From assembly GCF_021401135.1 (NCBI RefSeq), contig NZ_JACBFO010000002.1, positions 806,001 to 870,000 on the forward strand: a stretch of 64,000 nt of DNA. Direction: 5' to 3'. Of this stretch, positions 27,814 through 36,257 are shown piece after piece. The notes under the pieces were generated by a model, which was not told the DNA's origin, ran no database searches, and saw only the letters and a program-made list of their open reading frames with translations. The position numbers were made by a program, and so were the translations under genes. The DNA is from Azonexus sp. R2A61. Its GTDB lineage: Bacteria; Pseudomonadota; Gammaproteobacteria; Burkholderiales; Rhodocyclaceae. Numbering within the stretch: the first letter of the stretch is position 1; each line of letters begins with the position of its first letter.

Positions 27814-28854
27814 ATGCTCGAGCTGATCGCTCACGTCGTCAAGATTTCCGCCCGGCGCGACCGGACGGAAATCAATTCCGCCATGGTGGACGCGTTGATG
27901 GATCTGTTCAATCCGCAGCGGCTGACCATCTATCGATGCTACTCGGGGCACCGCAAGAGCGTCGTGTTTGCCTGCGCCGGCAGCGGGCCGCAAGGCCAGT
28001 TCCTGCGCAACGCCTACCTGCCGGACCACCGCTTCTGTCAGACGATCGAACGCGATCCCCTGCTTCGCCAGTGCCACAAGGAACTCTCGGCGGTCATCGA
28101 CTTTCTTGAAGACGGCACCCACCGGATCATCTTTCCGGTCATCCGGCTCGACGAACCGATCTACTTCATCGACCTGGAGCTGACCGACGAGTTCTCGGCC
28201 GACCAGCGCGTCACGCTGATGGGATTGATCGAATACTTCGGCAACCATATCGCGCTGCTCGACTACGGCGAAGCCGATACGCTGACCGGGCTGTCCAGCC
28301 GCAAGACCTTCGACAAGCACCTGTTCGAACTGCTCGGCCAGGCGGCGACCGACCGGATGCTCGGCGAAAGCGGCTGGAAACGCCGCCAGGGCCCGCCCAA
28401 CAGCAATCACTGGCTGGCCGTCTGCGATATCGACCATTTCAAGCAGATCAACGACAACCACGGCCACCTGATCGGCGATGAAGTGTTGATCATGCTGTCG
28501 CAGGTGATGCGTCAGGCTTTCCGTTTCGACGACCAGTTGTTTCGTTTCGGCGGCGAGGAATTCGTCGCGCTGCTCCAGCCGACCGACCAGAATTCGGCGC
28601 AAGCGGTGCTCGAACGCTTCCGGACCGATGTCGAGCAAACGGTGTTCAGCCGCGTCGGACACGTCACGGTCAGCGTCGGTTTCAGCAAGTTGCTGCCCAA
28701 CGACACGCCGACCGATGTCATCGACCGTGCCGACGAGGCGCTGTACTACGCCAAGCGCAACGGACGAAACCGCGTCGACGGGTACGAACAACTGATCGCC
28801 AGCAACAAGCTGGCTGCCAGGGAAATCGCCAAGGGCGAGGTCGAACTGTTCTGA
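27814..28854 (+). CDS. Diguanylate cyclase (GGDEF) with N-terminal sensor-like domain
   Basis: A 346-residue soluble protein. The first 150 residues form a GAF-like region of unknown ligand, and a GGDEF domain follows from about 155 (D-T-L-T-G-L). The active-site motif GGEEF (246-250) is intact, and an RxxD inhibitory site (R-F-D-D) lies five residues before it. It should therefore make cyclic di-GMP and be subject to product inhibition. The start at 27814 sits below the TATAAT; longer in-frame starts exist. Targets in the window may be the PilZ-like protein and type IV pili. Confidence 0.88.
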   Translation: MLELIAHVVKISARRDRTEINSAMVDALMDLFNPQRLTIYRCYSGHRKSVVFACAGSGPQGQFLRNAYLPDHRFCQTIERDPLLRQCHKELSAVIDFLEDGTHRIIFPVIRLDEPIYFIDLELTDEFSADQRVTLMGLIEYFGNHIALLDYGEADTLTGLSSRKTFDKHLFELLGQAATDRMLGESGWKRRQGPPNSNHWLAVCDIDHFKQINDNHGHLIGDEVLIMLSQVMRQAFRFDDQLFRFGGEEFVALLQPTDQNSAQAVLERFRTDVEQTVFSRVGHVTVSVGFSKLLPNDTPTDVIDRADEALYYAKRNGRNRVDGYEQLIASNKLAAREIAKGEVELF

Positions 28855-28883
28855 ACCGGCCGCCTGCGGTCGACCGGCCGGTT
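28854..28883. terminator. Hairpin with GTCGAC palindrome after the GGDEF gene
   Basis: AACCGGCC (28854-28861) pairs with GGCCGGTT (28876-28883), and the loop region holds TGCGGTCGACCGGC. It lies between the convergent GGDEF and amiC genes and could stop both, though the T-tract is weak. Confidence 0.55.
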
Positions 28884-28894
28884 AGCGGAAAAAC

Positions 28895-30211
28895 TTAGCC
28901 CAGGCTGGCCAGCTTCGCCTTCGGCCCCGGCGGATGCTTGATGAAGAACTGGCGAATGCCGCGCATGATGGCATCGGCCAGTTTTTCCTGATAATCGGCA
29001 TCGGCCAGGCGCAATTCCTCTTCCGGATTCGAGATGAACGCGGTTTCGATCAGCGCCGATGGAATATCCGGCGCCTTGAGTACGGCGAAACCGGCCTGTT
29101 CGACGCTTTCCTTGTGCAGGGTGTTGATTGCCCCCAACTCGCCGAGCAGGTACTTGCCGAGCTTCATGCTGTCGTTGATGGTGGCTGTCTGGGACAGGTC
29201 GAGCAAGGTACGCGCCAGGAACATGTCTTTGGTCTGTGCCAGATTGACCCCGCCGATCAGGTCGGCGCTGTTTTCCTTCTGTGCCAGCAGGCGAGCCTGG
29301 GTACTCGAAGCGCCCTTTTCGGACAGCACGAAGACCGACGACCCCCGCGCATCCGGCTTGATCCACGCATCGGCATGGATCGACAGGAACAGATCGGCCT
29401 GGATGCGGCGCGCTTTCTGCACACGCATCTGCAAGGGCACGAAGAAATCGGCATCGCGGGTTAGCACCGCGCGCATGTTCGGTTCGGCGTCGATGCGCGC
29501 CTTGAGCTGACGGGCAACGGCCAGCGTCACGTTCTTTTCGTAGGTGCCCCGCTTGCCGACCGCCCCCGGATCCTCGCCCCCGTGCCCCGGATCGAGCATG
29601 ACGGTGACCAGCCGGTCGACCACCGGTTTGCCGGATTTCCGGGCGGTCTTGACCTCCGGCGCCTTGGCCGGCTCGTTCCGGCTTTCGCCGAGCGCCTGGT
29701 CCTGCTTGAGCGGCTGCACCGCATCCTCGCGCCCCTCGATCAGCGACAGCAATGGATCGACCGGTGTTTGCGGATAGACGTCGAGCACCAGACGATGGCC
29801 GTAGTTGCCAGCCGGTTCCAGCGAAAAGACCTGGGGCGCCACCTTGGTCTTCAATTCCATCACTAGGCGCACCACGCCCGGCTTGAAACGTCCGGCCCGC
29901 AACAACTTGATGTAGGGATCGTCGGCCGCCACCTTGCCGGCCAGACTGTCGAGCACGCTGTTGAATTCGACGCCTTCGATGTCGACCACCAGACGGTCCG
30001 GGTTTTCAACGGTGAACTGGTTGAACTTGAGCGGCGCATCGTGTTCCAGCGTGACCCGCGTGTAATCCTGGGCCGGCCAGATGCGCACGGCGACGATGGC
30101 CGGCCGGCTGGCGGCAGCGCCGGCCAGCGGCGTCACCGAAAGAATCAGCGCCGAACCGGCGCCCCGCAGGAGGTGCCGTCGGCGGGCGTCGATGCGATCT
30201 TGCTCAGACAT
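28895..30211 (-). CDS. amiC: N-acetylmuramoyl-L-alanine amidase, AmiC type
   Basis: A 438-residue cell-wall amidase. A twin-arginine export signal (R-R-R-H-L-L-R) is at the N-terminus. An AMIN domain (about 40-150) for septal targeting comes next, then a linker and the Amidase_3 catalytic domain. Zinc ligands are in M-L-D-P-G-H-G-G-E-D, E-K-N-V-T-L and S-I-H-A-D-A. It splits septal peptidoglycan during cell division. The first 67 bases overlap the 3' end of tsaE; the ATG at 30211 is needed to keep the Tat signal. Confidence 0.92.
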   Translation of the reverse strand: MSEQDRIDARRRHLLRGAGSALILSVTPLAGAAASRPAIVAVRIWPAQDYTRVTLEHDAPLKFNQFTVENPDRLVVDIEGVEFNSVLDSLAGKVAADDPYIKLLRAGRFKPGVVRLVMELKTKVAPQVFSLEPAGNYGHRLVLDVYPQTPVDPLLSLIEGREDAVQPLKQDQALGESRNEPAKAPEVKTARKSGKPVVDRLVTVMLDPGHGGEDPGAVGKRGTYEKNVTLAVARQLKARIDAEPNMRAVLTRDADFFVPLQMRVQKARRIQADLFLSIHADAWIKPDARGSSVFVLSEKGASSTQARLLAQKENSADLIGGVNLAQTKDMFLARTLLDLSQTATINDSMKLGKYLLGELGAINTLHKESVEQAGFAVLKAPDIPSALIETAFISNPEEELRLADADYQEKLADAIMRGIRQFFIKHPPGPKAKLASLG

Positions 30212-30660
30212 GACCGTCCCCTTTCCGAGCAGGCTTCGAGTTCGGCGATGCGGCCGTCTGCGACATGACGCAGGCGGATCCGCAAATCCGGGGCCGGCAC
30301 GCAACCCGCCGCCCTGTCAGGCCATTCGACCAGACAGACCGATGCATCGTTGAAATATTCGGCAAACCCCGCATCGAGGAATTCCTCTGCTGACTCGAAG
30401 CGATAAAAATCAAAGTGATACAAGTATAAGCTCGAAAATACGTAAACTTCAACCAAGGCATAGGTCGGACTCTTCACCGGTCCGGCATGACCCAATGCCC
30501 GAATCAGCGCCCGCGCCAGCGTCGTCTTGCCGGCCCCGAGGTCACCTTCGAGGAAAATGTTCAGGCCCGGCAGCAGCGAGCCGGCCAGCATCGCCCCCAG
30601 CGCCTGCGTGGCGGGCTCGTCGGGCAGGTCGAAAACGGCGGTAACATCCGGGCTATGCAT
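30145..30660 (-). CDS. tsaE: tRNA threonylcarbamoyladenosine biosynthesis ATPase TsaE
   Basis: A 171-residue P-loop ATPase, GDLGAGKTTLARAL near residues 39-52, that works with TsaB and TsaD in t6A tRNA modification. The S-P-T-Y-A-L-V-E and Y-H-F-D-F-Y-R-F motifs are present. A segment around 30395-30470 is clearly AT-richer than its surroundings. The ATG at 30660 abuts the queG ATG in the palindrome ATGCAT. The C-terminus overlaps amiC by 67 bases and extends beyond the usual family end. Confidence 0.93.
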   Translation of the reverse strand: MHSPDVTAVFDLPDEPATQALGAMLAGSLLPGLNIFLEGDLGAGKTTLARALIRALGHAGPVKSPTYALVEVYVFSSLYLYHFDFYRFESAEEFLDAGFAEYFNDASVCLVEWPDRAAGCVPAPDLRIRLRHVADGRIAELEACSERGRSCLSKIASTPADGTSCGAPVRR

Positions 30661-31716
30661 GATGGTGACTCCACGAAACAGATTGCGGCGCTGCAGGAAA
30701 ACATCCGCAGGCACGGCCGGCGCCTGGGTTTTTCAGCGATCGGCTTCGCCCGGGCCGAACCCGGCGCCGCGGTCGACCGGCTGCGCGCCTGGCTGGCCGC
30801 CGGCCGGCACGGGGAGATGGATTATATGGCCCGCCACTTCGATCTGCGCGCCGAACCGCAGCGCCTGCATCCCGGTACGCTGAGCGTGATTTCGACGGCC
30901 ATCGACTATCTGCCGCACCGGGAAGCCGGTCAGGCCGGCGACCGGGCGGCGATTTCCCGCTATGCCCAGGGGCGCGACTACCACAAGGTCGTCCGCCAGC
31001 GTCTGCAGAAGCTGGCCGATGTAATCGCCGGCGAAATCGGCCCTTTCGGCTATCGCGTCTTTTCCGATTCGGCGCCGGTCATGGAGGTCGAGTTCGCCCG
31101 CCAGGCCGGACTCGGCTGGCGCGGCAAGCACACCCTGCTGCTGTCGCGTGAAGGCTCGTGGCGCTTCCTCGGCGAAATCTACTGCGATCTGCCGCTGACG
31201 CCCGATGCGCCGGCTGACGAACATTGCGGCCGTTGTACCGCCTGCCTGGATGCCTGTCCGACGGCGGCGATCGTCGCGCCCTACGAAGTCGATGCCCGCC
31301 GCTGCATTTCCTACCTGACCATCGAACTGGCCGGCGCCATTCCGGAAGCCCTGCGGCCGCTGATCGGCAACCGCATCTACGGCTGCGACGACTGCCAGAC
31401 CTGCTGCCCGTGGAATCGCTTCGCCCGTCTCGGCGACCCCGATTTCGCGGCGCGTCACGGACTGGATTCGGCCAGCCTGATCGACCTGTTCAACTGGACT
31501 GAAGCGGCGTTCGACACGCGCCTGGCCGGCAACCCGATCCGCCGCATCGGGCATGAACGCTGGCTGCGCAACATCGCCGTCGCGCTCGGCAACGGGCCGG
31601 CCACGGTCGACGCGGAAAATGCACTGAAAACCCGGGCCGACCATCCGTCGGCACTGGTTCGCGAACACGTCGGCTGGGCGCTGCGGCGCCTCGCCGAAAA
31701 CCGCGGGAAGGCCTAG
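30655..31716 (+). CDS. queG: Epoxyqueuosine reductase
   Basis: A 353-residue cobalamin-dependent enzyme with two 4Fe-4S clusters that makes queuosine from epoxyqueuosine in tRNA. Cluster ligands are visible as CGRCTACLDACP and C-D-D-C-Q-T-C-C-P-W. The other family motifs A-D-C-C/E-I-Y-C-D-L and R-H-E-R-W-L-R-N are matched by E-I-Y-C-D-L and G-H-E-R-W-L-R-N. Its start shares the ATGCAT with tsaE and its stop shares CTAG with the convergent sulfurtransferase. Confidence 0.95.
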   Translation: MHDGDSTKQIAALQENIRRHGRRLGFSAIGFARAEPGAAVDRLRAWLAAGRHGEMDYMARHFDLRAEPQRLHPGTLSVISTAIDYLPHREAGQAGDRAAISRYAQGRDYHKVVRQRLQKLADVIAGEIGPFGYRVFSDSAPVMEVEFARQAGLGWRGKHTLLLSREGSWRFLGEIYCDLPLTPDAPADEHCGRCTACLDACPTAAIVAPYEVDARRCISYLTIELAGAIPEALRPLIGNRIYGCDDCQTCCPWNRFARLGDPDFAARHGLDSASLIDLFNWTEAAFDTRLAGNPIRRIGHERWLRNIAVALGNGPATVDAENALKTRADHPSALVREHVGWALRRLAENRGKA

Positions 31717-32552
31717 GTCTCGACCGGGCGCACCGGATCGGCACACCATTCGCTCCACGACCCGGCGTACAGCCGCGAGCCCGGCAGGCCGGCGATTTCC
31801 ATGGCCAGCAGGTTGTGGCAGGCGGAGACGCCGGAACCGCAGTAATGGACGATCTCCGTTGCCGGACGACCGGCGAGCCGCCGCAACCAGTCCTCGCGCA
31901 ACTCGCCGGCCGCCTTGAAACGGCCGTCGGCCTGCAGGTTGTCGCGGAAGAAGCGATTGCCGGCACCGGGAATATGGCCGCCGACCGGATCGAGCGTTTC
32001 GTTCTCGCCGCGGAAACGATCCGGCGCCCGGCCATCGATCAGGCGGACCGACGGCGTAGCGAGCGTTTTCTGCACGAATGCCGCGTCGACCGCAGCCGGC
32101 TGAAGCGCAACCGGGAACGACAACGGCGTCGGTGTCCCCACCACTGTTTCCAGCGCGCCGCCCGCCGCCAGCCAGGCCTGCCATCCGCCATCGAGCACCG
32201 CCACCCGGGTATGCCCGAGCCAGCGTAGCAGCCACCACAGGCGGCCGGCGATCATTCCCTGGGCATCGTCGTAGACCACCACCTGCGTTTCCCGGTCGAT
32301 GCCAATGTCGCCCAGCCGTCGGGCCAGCACCTGCGGATCGGGCAAGGGATGACGTCCGTTGACGCCGCTCATCGGCCCCGAAAGGTCGCGGTCGCAATGC
32401 AGGAACTGGGCGCCCGGCAGATGGCCGGCGGCATAACTGCGTTCGCCGTAGGTGACGTCGGCCAGTTGATGGCGCACATCGACGATGCGCCAGTCGGCGT
32501 CGTCCAGATGCGCCGCCAGCGTCGCAACGTCAACGACGGTGGTGAAACTCAC
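31713..32552 (-). CDS. Sulfurtransferase (thiosulfate/3-mercaptopyruvate type)
   Basis: A 279-residue protein with two rhodanese domains. The C-terminal active-site loop is Y-C-G-S-G-V-S-A-C, and the N-terminal domain lacks this cysteine, as is usual. The C-G-S-G-V-x-A loop resembles 3-mercaptopyruvate sulfurtransferases (SseA) as much as thiosulfate ones. The GTG at 32552 is preferred because it overlaps the upstream gene's stop (GTGA); a longer frame starts further inside that gene. The three-gene set with the SpoIIAA-like protein and EamA permease is translationally coupled. Confidence 0.87.
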   Translation of the reverse strand: MSFTTVVDVATLAAHLDDADWRIVDVRHQLADVTYGERSYAAGHLPGAQFLHCDRDLSGPMSGVNGRHPLPDPQVLARRLGDIGIDRETQVVVYDDAQGMIAGRLWWLLRWLGHTRVAVLDGGWQAWLAAGGALETVVGTPTPLSFPVALQPAAVDAAFVQKTLATPSVRLIDGRAPDRFRGENETLDPVGGHIPGAGNRFFRDNLQADGRFKAAGELREDWLRRLAGRPATEIVHYCGSGVSACHNLLAMEIAGLPGSRLYAGSWSEWCADPVRPVET

Positions 32553-32899
32553 GCCGCCCCGTCCAGCCAGCCGCGTGCTTCGGCAACATCGTCGAAGACC
32601 TCGACGTCGGCGCTGACGAAGGTCTGCGAAATCCAAGCACTCCAGGTCACCCACTGGCTGTCGGTCACCACGGCGACACGCTTGAAATCGCTGGCATGGG
32701 CCCGCGAAAACTTGACCTCTTCCCAGGCGACGTCGAGGGTCAGCCCGGCCATCTGGCCGAGATCGAACAGCAGGTCGACCGGGCCTTCGAATTTCACCTT
32801 GTAATTGACGACTTCTTCGAACTCCCGGTAGTCGGCCAGCGTGAATTCGCCGAACACCGATACATTGACGCGGTTCGGCTGATGGTCGATGACGATCAT
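32549..32899 (-). CDS. SpoIIAA-like (STAS-fold) protein
   Basis: A 116-residue single-domain protein that matches the SpoIIAA-like family: a beta strand N-terminus, L-L-F-D-L-G-Q-M-A-G-L-T, the W-E-E-V-K-F-S-R-A-H-A-S-D-F-K-R-V-A-V-V block and a D-V-A-E-A-R-G-W-L end. No phosphorylatable serine context is clear and no anti-sigma partner is near. It is joined to its neighbours on both sides by four-base overlaps. Function unknown. Confidence 0.78.
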   Translation of the reverse strand: MIVIDHQPNRVNVSVFGEFTLADYREFEEVVNYKVKFEGPVDLLFDLGQMAGLTLDVAWEEVKFSRAHASDFKRVAVVTDSQWVTWSAWISQTFVSADVEVFDDVAEARGWLDGAA

Positions 32900-33780
32900 G
32901 GTCTTTCTCCTTTGTTGTTTTGTCCCCAGTTTAATCCGGTTCGCGCCGGCTGACGCGAAAACTGCGTCGCTGCGACGCCGGACAGCACGATCAGGCCGAT
33001 CGCCGTCCACGCCGTCGTGTCGAGCAATTCCCCCCACACCGCCATGCCGAACAGGCTGGAGAAGATCACGGTCGAATAGGCCAGCGCCGCCGACAGTAGC
33101 GTCTTGCCGCGGGCGTAGGCGCGGGTCATCGCCAGTTGCGCGCCGGTGGCGAACACGCCGACGGCCAGCAGAATCGGCCCGCTCTGCCAGTCGACCGCAT
33201 GCAGGTCGGCAAACGCCAGCCAGATTGCCGATCCTGCGGTCGACACCAGGGCGAAGTAAAAAACCGTCCGGGTCTCCGGCTCGCCGCGCGCGCCCAGTTC
33301 GCGCACACTGAAATAGGCCATGCCGGCCCCGGCCCCCGACAGCAGCCCGACCAGGCCGCCGAACAGCTGATCCTGGTGCAGCGTCGGCCGCAGCAGCAGG
33401 ACGATGCCGAGCAGACCGAGCAGCAACGCGCCGAGCATGGCCTTGCGCAGGCGCATGCCGTCGAGCGCCAGGTACAGGGCAAGGAAGATCGCCGAGGTGT
33501 AATTCAGCGTCACCGCCGTCGCCAGCGGCAACAGGGTGATCGCGTAAAAATAGGCGAACAGCGCCAGAAACCCGACCGTCCCGCGGGTCAACTGCCAGCG
33601 CCAGTGCGGGGTGGCGAGCGGCACCCGGCGCAGGCGGACCAGCGCGAACATCAGCACCAGCGACACGGCGCCTCGCCAGAATGTGATCTCGACCGCCGAA
33701 TGGGTCTGCGCGGCCAGCTTGACGCAAACGCCCATGCAGGCGAAGAGAAAGCTGGCGACCAGCATCCACAGGGATTGCAT
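32896..33780 (-). CDS. EamA/DMT-family permease
   Basis: A 294-residue membrane protein with ten hydrophobic segments, in the two-repeat layout of EamA drug/metabolite transporters. The N-terminal A-S-F-L-F-A-C-M-G and F-W-R-G motifs are typical. Exporters of amino acids or metabolites are common in this family, but the cargo here is unknown. It heads a coupled set with the SpoIIAA-like and sulfurtransferase genes. Confidence 0.88.
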   Translation of the reverse strand: MQSLWMLVASFLFACMGVCVKLAAQTHSAVEITFWRGAVSLVLMFALVRLRRVPLATPHWRWQLTRGTVGFLALFAYFYAITLLPLATAVTLNYTSAIFLALYLALDGMRLRKAMLGALLLGLLGIVLLLRPTLHQDQLFGGLVGLLSGAGAGMAYFSVRELGARGEPETRTVFYFALVSTAGSAIWLAFADLHAVDWQSGPILLAVGVFATGAQLAMTRAYARGKTLLSAALAYSTVIFSSLFGMAVWGELLDTTAWTAIGLIVLSGVAATQFSRQPARTGLNWGQNNKGERP

Positions 33781-33806
33781 CGATCGAATCTCGCCGGAAA
33801 AAGAAA

Positions 33807-33845
33807 AGGCGCCGGATTTTACCCCGGCGCCTGCGGTCGACCGCG
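33807..33845. terminator. Hairpin plus GTCGAC palindrome between permease and Rieske gene
   Basis: AGGCGCCGG (33807-33815) pairs with CCGGCGCCT (33824-33832), followed by TGCGGTCGACCGCG (33832-33845). On the minus strand it would end the Rieske oxygenase transcript; it lies just before its stop codon region and upstream of the permease start. Confidence 0.65.
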
Positions 33846-33867
33846 CGAATCGGCGAAAAACCGGCGT

Positions 33868-35016
33868 TCAGCCGGCAGTGCGCATGCGCTCGATATCCTG
33901 CTGCATGATCCGGCGGTAGAACTCGTGGAAGTGCTGCATGCCGTCCTCCATCGGGCTCTGGTACGGGCCGACCTCGTTCTTGCCTTCGGCCAGCAGCGCC
34001 TTGCGGCCGCGATCCATGCGCTCGCCGATGTCGTCGTCCTCGATGGCGGTTTCCATGTAGGCGGCGCGCTCGGCCTCGATGAACTCGCGCTCGAAATCGA
34101 CGATTTCCTCGGGGTAATAGAACTCGACGACGTTCATCGTCTTGTCCGGCCCCATCGGGATCAGCGTCGACACGACCAGCACGTGCGGATACCACTCGAC
34201 CATGATGTTCGGGTAGTAGGTCAGCCAGATCGCGCCCTGCGGCGGCGTCTCGCCACGGTCGCCGTAGTACTCGCGGACGACCTTCTGCCAGCGGTTGTAG
34301 GCAGACGAGGTGGAGTCCTTCATCAACGAAGTGATGCCGACCTTCTGCACCGAGTACCAGTCGCCGAACTGCCAGGTCAGGTCGTCGCAAGTGACGAAAT
34401 TACCCAGGCCCGGGTGGTAGGGCACGACGTGGTAGTCCTCGAGATAGACCTCGATGAAGGTCTTCCAGTTGTAGTTGCACTCGTGCATCTCGACGTGGTC
34501 GAGCTTGTAGCCGGTGAAATCCAGATCGCGGGCAACGTTCATGCCGGCCAGGTCGCCGTTGGCCGAACGCGGCCCCTTGAACAACAGGCCGTTCCAGTTT
34601 TCCAGCTTGACCTTGTCGAGGTTCAGGCAGGGATTCTGCGGGAAGTGCGGGGCCCCGATCAGCTCGCCGGACTGCGCGTAGGTCCAGCGGTGGATCGGGC
34701 AGACCACCGGCCCGCTCAAGGTGCCGCTGCCCTGCAGCATGATCGCCTGGCGATGACGGCAGACGTTGGACATCTGCCAGAGTCCGGCATTTGTCCCGAC
34801 TGTGCCGCCGTTGAGCAGCATCTGGCCGTGATCCTTCCATTCCAGGGAACGGTAATCGCCTGCACCGGGCACCATCAGCTGGTGGCCGACATAGCCGGGA
34901 CCGGCATCGAAGATGAGTTTCTTCTCCAATGCGTAGATCCGTTCATCGAAGTACCAGTCCACCGGCAGTTGGGAAACTGCGGGTGCCAACCGGGACAGCG
35001 TCGCCATGTCGGACAT
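33868..35016 (-). CDS. Rieske non-heme iron oxygenase, alpha subunit type
   Basis: A 382-residue oxygenase. The Rieske motif is C86-R-H88 ... C106-P-I-H109. The mononuclear iron site shows E-D-Y-H-V-V-P-Y-H with His196 and His201, and an Asp-bearing C-terminal segment. The ATG at 35016 follows a clear GGAGG. The substrate is unknown; no ferredoxin or reductase gene is adjacent. A gene of this kind next to xseB-ispA-dxs-folE2 is common in betaproteobacteria, which hints at a conserved non-catabolic role. Confidence 0.88.
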   Translation of the reverse strand: MSDMATLSRLAPAVSQLPVDWYFDERIYALEKKLIFDAGPGYVGHQLMVPGAGDYRSLEWKDHGQMLLNGGTVGTNAGLWQMSNVCRHRQAIMLQGSGTLSGPVVCPIHRWTYAQSGELIGAPHFPQNPCLNLDKVKLENWNGLLFKGPRSANGDLAGMNVARDLDFTGYKLDHVEMHECNYNWKTFIEVYLEDYHVVPYHPGLGNFVTCDDLTWQFGDWYSVQKVGITSLMKDSTSSAYNRWQKVVREYYGDRGETPPQGAIWLTYYPNIMVEWYPHVLVVSTLIPMGPDKTMNVVEFYYPEEIVDFEREFIEAERAAYMETAIEDDDIGERMDRGRKALLAEGKNEVGPYQSPMEDGMQHFHEFYRRIMQQDIERMRTAG

Positions 35017-35072
35017 TCCAAGCCTCCAGCGGGGTTGCAAAACAAGAAAAGGGCATGAATTTTAACCCGAAT

Positions 35073-35102
35073 TTGACCGTGGCGCCCCGGATGGAGTATT
35101 TT
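35073..35102 (+). promoter_or_regulatory. Sigma70-like promoter for xseB-ispA-dxs
   Basis: TTGACC (35073-35078) and TATTTT (35097-35102) with 18 bases between. Transcription would start near 35109, about 20 bases before the xseB ATG. Confidence 0.55.
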
Positions 35103-35128
35103 CACGCGTTTCCCCGAATGCTGCAGCC

Positions 35129-35368
35129 ATGGATCAGACTCCGCTCGCCGACATGAAATTCGAAACGGCGCTGGCCGAACTGGAGGCCATCGTCGCCAGC
35201 ATGGAAGGCGGCCAGCTCGAACTGGACGCCTCGATCGCAGCCTACAAACGCGGTACCGAACTGATGAAACACTGCCAGGCCCAACTGGCCGACGCCGAAG
35301 CGCAGATCGCCGTTCTGGAAAACGGTGAAACCAGCCTCGTTGACCGCAACACGCTGGAGGCCCGGTGA
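35129..35368 (+). CDS. xseB: Exodeoxyribonuclease VII small subunit
   Basis: A 79-residue acidic, helical protein with F-E-T-A-L-A-E-L-E-A-I-V, the typical opening of XseB. It pairs with XseA to degrade single-stranded DNA. It is divergent from the Rieske gene and overlaps ispA by four bases (GTGA). Confidence 0.94.
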   Translation: MDQTPLADMKFETALAELEAIVASMEGGQLELDASIAAYKRGTELMKHCQAQLADAEAQIAVLENGETSLVDRNTLEAR

Positions 35369-36255
35369 ACGCAAGTTTCAGCGACTGGATGGCGGGTACC
35401 CAGACCTGCGTCGAACACGCCCTGGCCCACTACCTCCCCGCTGCCGACAGCATTCCGCAACGCCTGCATGATGCGATGCGCTACGCAACGCTGGGCGGCG
35501 GCAAGCGGGTTCGCCCGCTGCTCGCCTTCGCCGCCGGCGAACTGACATCGGCACCGGCCGACCGGCTGGCCGTCGTTGCCTGCGCCGTGGAAATGATCCA
35601 TGCCTATTCGCTGGTCCACGACGACTTGCCGTGCATGGACGACGATGTATTGCGGCGCGGTCGACCGACCTGTCACGTCGAATACGATGAACCGACCGCG
35701 CTGCTGGTCGGCGACAGCCTGCAGACCCAGGCTTTCGAACTGCTGGCCACGCAGCCGCTCGGCGAACCGCTCCGCCAGCTGGAAATGATCGCCCTGCTCG
35801 CGCACGCCAGCGGCTCGCGCGGCATGGCCGGCGGCCAGGCGATCGACCTGGCGTCGGTCGGCAAACCGCTGGAGCAGGCCGAACTGGAATTGATGCACGC
35901 ACTGAAGACCGGTGCACTGATCCGTGCCGCCGTCCTGCTCGGCGCGCTGTGCGGCACACCGCTGAGCACCGACGAACGCCAGCGACTGGACCGCTTCGCC
36001 AAACGCGCCGGCCTGCTGTTCCAGGTCGTCGACGACATCCTCGACTGCACCGCCAGCACCGCCACGCTCGGCAAGACGGCCGGCAAGGACGAAGCCGCCG
36101 ACAAACCCACCTATGTTGCCCTGCTCGGCCTCGACCGTGCCCGCCGCTACGCCGAGGAACTGCGCAACGACGCCCTCGACGCCCTGTCCGCCTTCGGCAC
36201 GCGGGCCGCTCGCCTGACCGAACTGGCCGACTTCATCTGTCACCGGCAATTCTGA
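35365..36255 (+). CDS. ispA: Geranylgeranyl/farnesyl diphosphate synthase (FPP synthase)
   Basis: A 296-residue trans-prenyltransferase that makes farnesyl diphosphate from IPP and DMAPP. The first aspartate-rich motif is in D-D-L-P-C-M-D-D-D and the second in [13 protein letters not shown] is also present. The GTG at 35365 overlaps the xseB stop; this is the start I support. It supplies dxs-pathway products to quinones and undecaprenyl phosphate. Confidence 0.96.
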   Translation: MNASFSDWMAGTQTCVEHALAHYLPAADSIPQRLHDAMRYATLGGGKRVRPLLAFAAGELTSAPADRLAVVACAVEMIHAYSLVHDDLPCMDDDVLRRGRPTCHVEYDEPTALLVGDSLQTQAFELLATQPLGEPLRQLEMIALLAHASGSRGMAGGQAIDLASVGKPLEQAELELMHALKTGALIRAAVLLGALCGTPLSTDERQRLDRFAKRAGLLFQVVDDILDCTASTATLGKTAGKDEAADKPTYVALLGLDRARRYAEELRNDALDALSAFGTRAARLTELADFICHRQF

Positions 36256-36257
36256 CC

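Noticed and set aside
33136-35058. A 640-codon plus-strand frame opposite the permease and Rieske genes
   Set aside because: Same reason; the minus strand holds clear motifs (Rieske centre, membrane segments).
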